Source of the DNA: Fimbriimonadaceae bacterium
Lineage (GTDB): Bacteria; Armatimonadota; Fimbriimonadia; Fimbriimonadales; Fimbriimonadaceae
Assembly: GCA_022402505.1 (NCBI GenBank)
Contig: JAKRSE010000318.1
Location: 1-8,587 of the forward strand
DNA length: 8,587 bases
Direction of reading: 5' to 3'
The notes under the pieces are model-generated. The model did not search any database. It was not told where the DNA came from and worked only from the letters and a program-made list of their open reading frames with translations. The stretch's first letter is position 1. Every line of letters starts with the position of its first letter. This document shows positions 1 to 5,375 of the stretch, one piece after another. Position numbers and translations under genes: made by a program.

Positions 1-382
1 CCTGGTCATCCCCAAGGGCGCGCGGGAGCCGGAAGGAGCCTGGGAGTTCGTGCGGTTTGTGCAGTCGCAGAAGGGGATGGAACTGCTCTGTCTGGGGCAG
101 AAGAAGCACTCGCCGCTGGCGGTGGTCAGCGATGAATTCTGGCGGGAGCATGAGAACCCTTCCATCCGACTCTTCTATGAATTGGCGAAGAGCCCGAGCG
201 CCCAGGCTCCACCGAAGCTCGGCATCTGGCCTGAATACTCTGCTGAAATGAACAACGCTTTCGACCGGATTCAGCGGGGAGCGGATGTCAGGACGGCCCT
301 GCGGGATGTTGTGAAGAGAATGCAGCCAAAGCTGGATGACGAACTGGCTCTGCGAAGAGCACGCCAGGAGGAGCGACGATGA
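1..382 (+). CDS. Sugar ABC transporter substrate-binding protein, C-terminal part (5' end outside window)
   Basis: This is the last ~126 codons of a type 1 extracellular solute-binding protein (UgpB/MalE-like, COG1653). The frame is open from base 2, so the gene enters from the left; the GTG at 50 is internal. The visible part has the usual C-lobe ending: a helix reading GAWEFVRFVQSQKG, then PLAVVSDEFW, a WPEYSAEMNNAFDRI segment and a final charged helix rich in Arg and Lys. In the family this protein binds the sugar outside the membrane and delivers it to the permease pair. The stop TGA (380-382) overlaps the ATG of the next gene (ATGA), which implies translational coupling. The sugar cannot be told from the sequence, and the binding cleft and signal peptide lie outside the window. 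The family call is secure from the sequence and from the two permeases that follow. Confidence 0.85.
   Translation, partial: LVIPKGAREPEGAWEFVRFVQSQKGMELLCLGQKKHSPLAVVSDEFWREHENPSIRLFYELAKSPSAQAPPKLGIWPEYSAEMNNAFDRIQRGADVRTALRDVVKRMQPKLDDELALRRARQEERR
366..371 (+). promoter_or_regulatory. Shine-Dalgarno site of the first permease
   Basis: AGGAGG lies seven bases before the ATG at 379, inside the end of the substrate-binding protein gene. It fixes the start of the first permease. It also shows that this genome uses classical ribosome binding inside operons, unlike the leaderless-looking starts further right. Confidence 0.75.
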
Positions 383-1263
383 AGGGTCATCTGGCCAAAG
401 ATCACGCCAAGAACGGCATCCTCTTCGCCCTGCCGTGGATCATCGGCTTCAGTGTCTTCCTGCTGTATCCGCTGGTTCAGTCGCTCTACTTCAGCTTTAC
501 GGACTACTCGGTCCTCCGGCCACCGGTGTGGATCGGCCTGAAGAATTACACGAACCTTCTGCAGGACGAGGTCTTCATCAAGACCCTGTCGAACACGTTC
601 CTCTTCGCAGCGCTCTCTCTGCCGGCCGGTTTGGTCTTCAGCATCGGGCTCGCTCTGCTGCTCAACACCAAGGTGAAGGGGCTCGCCTTCTACCGGACCC
701 TCTTCTTCATTCCCAGCATCGTTCCGCCGGTCTCGCTGGCGATGCTCTGGCTCTTCCTGTTCCGCGGCGATGGAGGCCTGGTGAACCTCGTGTTGGAGAC
801 CGTCGGGATTCGAGGTCCCGACTGGCTCGGCAGTCCGGAGTGGTCGAAGCCGGCCCTGGTTCTGATGGGTCTCTGGGGCGTGGGGAATGCCGTCGTCATC
901 TATCTCGCTGGGTTGCAGAACGTCCCTCAGGCCCTCTATGAGGCGGCCGATCTGGATGGCGCCGGGCCCTGGACCAAGACCTGGAACGTCACGCTTCCCA
1001 TGATCTCCCCGGTCATCCAGTTCAACCTGGTCATGGGGGTCATCGGAACCTTCCAAGTCTTCACGATTCCCTACATCATGTTCAGCGGAGGAGGGCCCGA
1101 CCGTTCCGCGCTGTTCTATTCCATGTATCTCTACGACAATGCCTTCGTCTACCAGCGCATGGGCTATGCCTCGGCCATGGGCTGGGTGATGTTCCTCATC
1201 ATCTTCGCTCTGACGATGATCGTTCTGCGCATGTCGGAGAAGCGCGTCCATTACGGAAGCTGA
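379..1263 (+). CDS. Sugar ABC transporter permease, MalF/UgpA type
   Basis: Inner-membrane permease of a CUT1 carbohydrate importer, 294 residues, the normal length for UgpA-like proteins. About six membrane segments can be seen, near residues 14-34, 73-97, 105-128, 160-182, 211-235 and 263-283. The cytoplasmic EAA loop that docks the ATPase starts at Glu188 (EAADLDGAGPW, then TLPMISP). The FTDYSVL...WIGLKNYTNLL stretch after the first membrane segment is typical of the family. The start is fixed by the AGGAGG upstream and by the ATGA overlap with the binding-protein gene. It should pair with the permease that follows to form the channel. The substrate cannot be assigned from sequence alone. 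Confidence 0.93.
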   Translation: MKGHLAKDHAKNGILFALPWIIGFSVFLLYPLVQSLYFSFTDYSVLRPPVWIGLKNYTNLLQDEVFIKTLSNTFLFAALSLPAGLVFSIGLALLLNTKVKGLAFYRTLFFIPSIVPPVSLAMLWLFLFRGDGGLVNLVLETVGIRGPDWLGSPEWSKPALVLMGLWGVGNAVVIYLAGLQNVPQALYEAADLDGAGPWTKTWNVTLPMISPVIQFNLVMGVIGTFQVFTIPYIMFSGGGPDRSALFYSMYLYDNAFVYQRMGYASAMGWVMFLIIFALTMIVLRMSEKRVHYGS

Positions 1264-1270
1264 AAAGAAG

Positions 1271-2149
1271 ATGGCCATTCTCCCCCAGAAAGCACCCAGC
1301 CTCAAGCGGCAGAATCTGATCCAGATGACGATGATCCATGCGGTCCTCATCTTCTTCTCGTTGATCTTCGTCTTTCCGCTTCTGTGGATGCTCATCACAT
1401 CGATCAAGCCGGCATCGGAGGCGATGAAGACCAACTTCATTCCCACCGAAGTCCGGCCCGGAAACTATCTGGAAGCGATCTGGTACGGATCCGAATCGCT
1501 GGGCTATGCGCCGTTCATCCAGTACGCCTTGAACACGGCCGTCGTCGTGACCTTGATCGTGGCCGGGACGGTGATCAGCAACGCCATTGTCGCCTACTCA
1601 TTCGGCCGCCTCAATTGGCCGGGGCGCAACGTGGCCTTCGCCCTGACTCTCGCCACGATGATGGTGCCTTTCCCGGTTCTGATGGTTCCGATCTTCGGCC
1701 TCTTCCGCGACCTCGGATGGGTGGGGACCTTCAAACCTTTGTGGGTGCCTGCGTGGTTCGGATCGGCGTTCAACATCTACCTCTTGACCCAGTTCTTCAA
1801 GAGTCTGCCGTTCGAACTCAGCGAAGCCGCCAAGATCGACGGCTGTTCGGAGTGGAAGATCTTCGCCGACATCATCGTGCCCCTCAGCAAGCCCGCTCTG
1901 GCGGTCGTCGGCCTCTTCAGCTTCATGGGAGCGATGAACGATTTCCTCGGCCCGCTGATCTATCTTCAGGACCAGAAATCCTACACCCTCTCGCTTGGCC
2001 TTCAGGCATTCCAGAGCCAGCACGGCGGAACCCAGTGGCATCTGCTGATGGCGGCGAGCGCCATCGTCATCGCCCCGATCATCATCCTCTTCTTCTTCAC
2101 TCAGAGGCTGTTCATCCAGGGGATCGCGGTCACCGGCATCAAGGGGTGA
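1271..2149 (+). CDS. Sugar ABC transporter permease, MalG/UgpE type
   Basis: Second inner-membrane permease of the importer, 292 residues, full length. The first membrane segment (about residues 20-42) is followed by the LLWMLITSIKP motif typical of MalG-like proteins. The EAA loop starts at Glu185 (EAAKIDGCSEW, then IIVPLSKPAL), and the protein ends with the short family tail RLFIQGIAVTGIKG. It begins seven bases after the previous stop. Purine-rich bases (GAAAAGAAG) touch the ATG, while a better GGAAG lies 11 bases away, so initiation probably relies on coupling to the upstream gene. No ATP-binding subunit gene follows. CUT1 importers often share a distant MsiK/MalK-type ATPase, which is the likely arrangement here. 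Transcription probably ends at the hairpin just downstream. Confidence 0.93.
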   Translation: MAILPQKAPSLKRQNLIQMTMIHAVLIFFSLIFVFPLLWMLITSIKPASEAMKTNFIPTEVRPGNYLEAIWYGSESLGYAPFIQYALNTAVVVTLIVAGTVISNAIVAYSFGRLNWPGRNVAFALTLATMMVPFPVLMVPIFGLFRDLGWVGTFKPLWVPAWFGSAFNIYLLTQFFKSLPFELSEAAKIDGCSEWKIFADIIVPLSKPALAVVGLFSFMGAMNDFLGPLIYLQDQKSYTLSLGLQAFQSQHGGTQWHLLMAASAIVIAPIIILFFFTQRLFIQGIAVTGIKG

Positions 2150-2157
2150 CCGGAGAG

Positions 2158-2195
2158 GTTCCGGCCGAGCGGCGTCGTTGCCGCCCGGCCGGAGC
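2158..2195. terminator. GC-rich hairpin between convergent genes, likely bidirectional terminator
   Basis: An inverted repeat fills most of the 54-base gap between the permease stop and the S9 peptidase stop. Arms TCCGGCCG (2160-2167) and CGGCCGGA (2186-2193) pair perfectly. After one A-C mismatch the inner arms GCGGC (2169-2173) and GCCGC (2180-2184) also pair, leaving a six-base loop. Outer G-C and T-G pairs extend the stem to 2158/2195. Neither strand has a run of T after the stem, so this is not a textbook intrinsic terminator. Position between two converging genes supports a role in ending transcription from both sides. Confidence 0.6.
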
Positions 2196-2203
2196 AGAGA
2201 GCC

Positions 2204-3817
2204 CTACTTGACGTACTTCTCGAGCCAGGCGATCCACCTGGCCCACATGTCCAGCCGGGTCTCCAGGGCGATCTGACCGTGGTCTTCGCCGGGATAGACA
2301 TAGAGCGACGCCGTCTTGCCGAGGGCCTCCAGGGCGTCGAACATCCTGAGGCTGTTGATGGGGAAGGTGCCCACATTCTGGTCGTCCGCTCCGTGGTACA
2401 TCAGGAGGGCGCCGGTCAGCTGGTCGGCCCGCATGATCGGCGACATCTCGACGTACATGCCGGCGTTGTCCCAGAGCTTGCGCTGTTCCCGCTGGAAGCC
2501 GAAGGGGGTCAGGGTCCGGTTGTAGTTGCCCGCCCCCGCGATGCCGGCCTTGAAGAACGGCGTCTGGATCATGGCGTGGGCCGTGCTGAAGGCGCCGTAG
2601 CTGTGCCCGCCGATGGCGAGGTAGCGGCGGTCGATCAGCTCGCGTCGGTCCAGCTCGTCCACCACGGCCCAGAGGTTGTTGCGCAGCTGGAGCGGGTAGG
2701 TGTCGTTGGGCCGGTCGCTTGGGCCGACGATCGGGCAGTCGGGAAGGACCACGACGTAGCCGAGCAGGGCCAGCAGCTGAGCCGAATTCGGAGTGGTTCG
2801 GCGGAAGGCGTTGAGGTTCAGAGTCCGCTCGCCGTCGTCGTAGCTCTTCTGGTCCACGACCTCGCTGGGATAGAACCAGAAGAACGCCTTGCGTCCGACT
2901 CCGTTGATCGCGAACCGGGGCATGATGACCTCGGTCCAGAACTTGAAGCCGTCCGCCCGGGTGATCTGAATCCTCTCTCGGCGGAGCTGGGTGACCTCGG
3001 GAAGCAGGTCCTTGTTGAACGTCAGCTGACGGCTGGACTTGCCCGCGAGGGTCAGCATGTGGCTGTTGGGCGTTTCGGTGGCCGTCTGACGGGTGATGAG
3101 CAGGGTCTGCACCGAGTCATCCATCACCGTGGCCGTTTCGAAGGCGTCGGCCGGACTCTGCCAGATGCGCTCCGGCTTCTCGGCCCCGATCTTCACTCGG
3201 TCCAGGAAGGGGCGGGGCGGATTCTTGACCGGATCCTTGTCGTACTGAGTGCCGCTGAGCAGGAACCGACCCTCGGAGTCTCGGAGCACCACCCGGCCGG
3301 TCTTGGGCCCGGGAAGGGTCACGAAGTCGCCGGGGTTGGCATAGAAGTCGCCCGGCTTGAAGGCGAAGACCCGCACGGGCTCACCTCCCGCCAGGGGCAC
3401 CAGGTCGAAGACGGTCTCCTCCTTTTCGGTCCGCCGGACCAGCAGCGAGGCCATGTCGGAGGTGAACTGGGCAGAGGCGATGTCGGTCTCCGACTCCCAG
3501 AGGACCTTCACGTCCTTTTCGCCGAAGGGAGCGGTCCAATGCCGGATCGAATCCTTCTTGGTCTTGTCGTCCTTGAACAGGAAGACCATCCCGTCTCCGG
3601 CCGGGTGCCAGGCGAGGGCCCGCCTTCCGGAACTGCGAGCGGGTCGCGCTCCGGGGAGGTTGCGGCGGCTCAGCTCGGCCGCCTCCTTGCCGTCCGCCGA
3701 GACCAGGGCCTCGCGCCGGGCGAAGCTGGAGGCGGGGAAGGTGTAGGTGAAGGGCTCGACCCCGGTCGTGACGCGGAACCAGTCCAGGTCCGGCGAGGCG
3801 TCCACGCTCTGGATCAT
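2204..3817 (-). CDS. S9 peptidase, C-terminal fragment with the full catalytic domain
   Basis: This is the piece after the nonsense codon, taken from its first ATG (537 residues, MIQSVDASPD). It keeps the later propeller blades and the whole hydrolase domain with Ser, Asp and His. As a separate protein it would lack a signal peptide and the early blades, and would sit in the cytoplasm. I see no Shine-Dalgarno sequence and no TAnnnT element before this ATG. The 26 codons between the TAA and the ATG (LFRHFTTGRLGITDLNGRVS onward) also read as conserved S9D protein. Independent translation is therefore unlikely, and the entry is best understood as part of the interrupted gene. Confidence 0.55.
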   Translation of the reverse strand: MIQSVDASPDLDWFRVTTGVEPFTYTFPASSFARREALVSADGKEAAELSRRNLPGARPARSSGRRALAWHPAGDGMVFLFKDDKTKKDSIRHWTAPFGEKDVKVLWESETDIASAQFTSDMASLLVRRTEKEETVFDLVPLAGGEPVRVFAFKPGDFYANPGDFVTLPGPKTGRVVLRDSEGRFLLSGTQYDKDPVKNPPRPFLDRVKIGAEKPERIWQSPADAFETATVMDDSVQTLLITRQTATETPNSHMLTLAGKSSRQLTFNKDLLPEVTQLRRERIQITRADGFKFWTEVIMPRFAINGVGRKAFFWFYPSEVVDQKSYDDGERTLNLNAFRRTTPNSAQLLALLGYVVVLPDCPIVGPSDRPNDTYPLQLRNNLWAVVDELDRRELIDRRYLAIGGHSYGAFSTAHAMIQTPFFKAGIAGAGNYNRTLTPFGFQREQRKLWDNAGMYVEMSPIMRADQLTGALLMYHGADDQNVGTFPINSLRMFDALEALGKTASLYVYPGEDHGQIALETRLDMWARWIAWLEKYVK

Positions 3818-3895
3818 TCCGGGCTCGCCGACCCAGGAAACCCGGCCATTCAGGTCGGTGATTCCGAGTCTGCCGGTGGTGAAGTGGCGGAAGAG

Positions 3896-3898
3896 TTA
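3896..3898 (-). other. In-frame TAA nonsense codon within the S9 peptidase
   Basis: On the minus strand the reading is ...EDPSDA-stop-LFRHFTTGRLG... with protein-like sequence directly on both sides. From memory, plant glutamyl endopeptidase has an acidic residue at the aligned position (DEDLFDYYATSQL), so GAA to TAA is one simple route. No TTA, CTA or TCA codon occurs in this gene from 4624 down to 2279, so loss of a TTA or TCA codon is a less likely origin. Confidence 0.85.
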
Positions 3899-4624
3899 GG
3901 CATCCGAGGGGTCTTCCAGCCGGTCGGGGAAGCTCCGGATGGCCTTCTGAGCGGGATCGGCCACCCGCACCCAGGGCGAAGGAGCCAGGCCTGCGCCTTC
4001 CGGAGACTTCGGTCGGTCTTCCGGCATGAAGACGGCGGCGATCCGCCGCGAATCGGAGCTCCAGCTCAGGGAGTCGGAGAGGGTCCCCATGAGCCGGCGA
4101 TCGCCGACTCGCCGGACCTGACCGCCGACCGCATCGGCGACATAGAGATGCGAGCCGGAATCCGAGGCTCCGATGAAGGCGAGCCGCTTGGAATCGGGAG
4201 ACCAGGTGACGCTCTGCGGCGAAACTCCGGCCGGGAGCTTCACCTCCACCACGCCGAGATCGGACATCCGGTGGATTCGGAGGGCGCGGTTGCGGCGGAG
4301 CGTCCAGCCGCGGGGCTGGTCGGAAGAGGGATCGACCTGGAGGCCGGCCAGGTTCAGGAAGGGACGCCGGACATCGGCCAGACGGGCCAGCCCTTCGCCC
4401 ACGACATCGAACCACAGCGTCCGGTCGGGGCTCATGTTGGAGACGGTGGCCTGCTCGGCCCAGTCGGTGCGGACGGCCCGGTCGATGACGGGCGGGGGCA
4501 GGATGTAGGCTTCCTGGGTCAGGGGATCGGGCGGCTGGGGCGCTTCGGCCTTCTTCTCTTCCTGGGCGAACGCCGGAAGGGCCAAAAGGGCGAGCAGCGC
4601 GGCAGACGGCAGGCGTCTCGGCAT
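3896..4624 (-). CDS. S9 peptidase, N-terminal fragment (signal peptide and propeller blades)
   Basis: This is the 242-residue product expected if the TAA at 3896-3898 is obeyed. It would hold the signal peptide and the first propeller blades (for example VTWSPDSKRLAFIGA and LSWSSDSRRIAAVF) but no catalytic residue, so it would be an exported, inactive fragment. The ATG at 4624 was chosen because it opens a clean signal peptide. The frame stays open upstream to 5119, but that part lies antisense to the S51 peptidase gene and is not protein-like. No Shine-Dalgarno sequence precedes the start. TACCCT sits six bases upstream, fitting a leaderless start. Confidence 0.6.
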   Translation of the reverse strand: MPRRLPSAALLALLALPAFAQEEKKAEAPQPPDPLTQEAYILPPPVIDRAVRTDWAEQATVSNMSPDRTLWFDVVGEGLARLADVRRPFLNLAGLQVDPSSDQPRGWTLRRNRALRIHRMSDLGVVEVKLPAGVSPQSVTWSPDSKRLAFIGASDSGSHLYVADAVGGQVRRVGDRRLMGTLSDSLSWSSDSRRIAAVFMPEDRPKSPEGAGLAPSPWVRVADPAQKAIRSFPDRLEDPSDA

Positions 4625-4630
4625 CCCGGC

Positions 4631-4636
4631 AGGGTA
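4631..4636 (-). promoter_or_regulatory. Candidate -10 element of the S9 peptidase (leaderless start)
   Basis: On the minus strand TACCCT, a TAnnnT hexamer, is followed by six bases (GCCGGG) and then the ATG at 4624. RNA starting about seven bases after the hexamer would begin at the ATG itself. No convincing -35 is seen at 16-18 bases upstream. The hexamer alone is weak; support comes from the same spacing at other genes in the window. Confidence 0.4.
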
Positions 4637-4640
4637 CCAG
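4635..4640 (+). promoter_or_regulatory. Weak candidate -10 element of the S51 peptidase
   Basis: TACCAG lies six bases (TCCGGA) before the ATG at 4647. It keeps the TA of TAnnnT at the same distance as the neighbours but lacks the final T, so it is the weakest of the set. It shares the central TA step with the opposite element, so the two promoters would overlap and compete. Confidence 0.25.
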
Positions 4641-4646
4641 TCCGGA

Positions 4647-5330
4647 ATGCCTCGCCGCATCGTTGCCATGGGGGGCGGCGGATTCAGCGCCCTGAACCCG
4701 ACCCCGAACTTCGATCGCTGGTTCGTCGGACTGGCGGGCAAGGACCGTCCGCGCCTCGGGTATCTGCCGACCGCCGGCGGGGATGACGAAACCCGGATCG
4801 AGGCCTTCTCCGGGTGCGCCGAGCGGGCCGGTGCGGAGCCGGTTCCCATCCGCCTGTTTCGGCCGGAATCCCGCGACGTGGGCGGCCTGATCGCCTCCTG
4901 CGACGCCGTCTGGGTCGGAGGAGGGAACACCTTCAACCTGATCCAGCTCTGGCGTGCCTGGGGGGTCGATTGGGCTCTGTGGCATGCGATGCAGCGAGAG
5001 GTCCCGTTGGGCGGGGTGAGCGCGGGGGCGAACTGCTGGTTCGAACAGTGCTCGACCGACTCCTTCGGACTCCAGCTGGACGTGACCGAAGGGCTCGGCT
5101 GGCTCGCCGGGAGCTTCACACCCCACTACGACAGCGAAGAGCTGCGCCGGCCGACCCTCGCCGGGTTCCTGGCCGAGGGGCGGATCAACGGGGGCTGGGC
5201 CTGCGACGAGGGAGTCGCCTTGGTCTGGGAAGATGAGCGACTTACCGGAGCGGTCCGGGCGAACGGCTCCGGCGCGGCCTACCGGGTGGATGTCGGCGTC
5301 CACGAGCGGATCGAGCCGTCGGACGTATGA
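4647..5330 (+). CDS. Peptidase E-like protein, family S51
   Basis: A 227-residue protein of the S51 peptidase / class I glutamine amidotransferase-like fold, close in length to dipeptidase E (about 230). Residues 1-13 read MPRRIVAMGGGGF, a typical family start that fixes the ATG. VGGGNT lies at residues 90-95. The nucleophile is Ser125 in GVSAGANCWF. His160 (FTPHYD) and Glu188 (CDEGVAL) fit the Ser-His-Glu triad known for Salmonella PepE, with roughly matching spacing. PepE cleaves Asp-X dipeptides in the cytoplasm; related S51 proteins include cyanophycinases, which are longer. No signal peptide is present. The gene diverges from the S9 peptidase only 22 bases away and has no Shine-Dalgarno sequence. 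A role in finishing peptide breakdown is plausible, but the Asp-X specificity is inferred from the family. Confidence 0.88.
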   Translation: MPRRIVAMGGGGFSALNPTPNFDRWFVGLAGKDRPRLGYLPTAGGDDETRIEAFSGCAERAGAEPVPIRLFRPESRDVGGLIASCDAVWVGGGNTFNLIQLWRAWGVDWALWHAMQREVPLGGVSAGANCWFEQCSTDSFGLQLDVTEGLGWLAGSFTPHYDSEELRRPTLAGFLAEGRINGGWACDEGVALVWEDERLTGAVRANGSGAAYRVDVGVHERIEPSDV

Positions 5331-5363
5331 TCTTTCGGCACCTCAAACCGGGGCTGAGCCATC

Positions 5364-5369
5364 TATAAT
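5364..5369 (+). promoter_or_regulatory. -10 box TATAAT of the serpin gene, placed for a leaderless mRNA
   Basis: A perfect TATAAT in GC-rich surroundings is followed by six bases (TCGGCT) and then the GTG at 5376. Transcription should start at or next to the GTG, leaving no 5' leader and no room for a Shine-Dalgarno sequence. The best -35-like hexamer, CTCAAA at 5342-5347 with a 16-base spacer, matches TTGACA at only three of six positions. The serpin therefore has its own promoter in the 45-base gap after the S51 gene. Confidence 0.75.
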
Positions 5370-5375
5370 TCGGCT

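Larger units (their letters stand above)
2204..4624 (-). pseudogene. Secreted S9D (glutamyl endopeptidase-like) serine peptidase with one in-frame stop codon
   Basis: Read as one gene this spans 806 codons plus the final TAG and gives a full exported S9 peptidase. Residues 1-20 form a signal peptide (MPRRLPSAALLALLALPAFA, cleavage before Gln21). A beta-propeller region follows with repeated SPD/WSPDSKRLAF-type blades, and then a C-terminal alpha/beta-hydrolase domain. The catalytic triad is Ser675 (GGHSYGAF), Asp748 (GADDQNV) and His782 (GEDHGQ), with spacing normal for S9. Segments such as YNRTLTPFGFQ and YVEMSPIM are, from memory, characteristic of chloroplast glutamyl endopeptidase (S9D), so cleavage after Glu is a fair guess. 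Codon 243 is TAA (bases 3898-3896). The frame is the same on both sides and no frameshift is needed. Either the gene was inactivated very recently, the base is a sequencing error, or the stop is read through. Numbering counts the stop as one residue. Confidence 0.8.
4620..4651. repeat. Imperfect 32-bp dyad between divergent start codons, possible shared operator
   Basis: The dyad is centred between bases 4635 and 4636 on GGTACC. Outer arms GGCATCCCGG (4620-4629) and CCGGAATGCC (4642-4651) match as inverted repeats at nine of ten positions. Three symmetric positions between arms and core do not pair. Each arm ends in the first bases of a gene, ATGCC on both strands, so part of the symmetry comes from both proteins starting Met-Pro. 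The exact centring on the 22-base gap still makes a dimeric regulator site plausible. This is inference only. Confidence 0.4.

Noticed and set aside
271..1446. A 391-codon minus-strand frame opposite the permease genes
   Set aside because: The product is an antisense shadow rich in Glu, Arg and His; the plus-strand permeases have EAA motifs and membrane segments.
3818..3900. A frameshift as the cause of the break in the S9 peptidase
   Set aside because: I translated this stretch codon by codon: the frame is the same before and after, and only the TAA at 3896-3898 interrupts it.
2279..4786. A very long (835-codon) open frame on the plus strand opposite the S9 peptidase
   Set aside because: It shares codon boundaries with the S9 gene, so its stops would require TTA, CTA or TCA codons in that gene, which GC-rich genes avoid. 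The product has no recognisable domain and is low in hydrophobic structure.
3381..5303. A 640-codon minus-strand frame covering parts of the S9 and S51 genes
   Set aside because: It is rich in Pro, Arg and Gly, has no domain, and runs across two genes with clear catalytic motifs in other frames.
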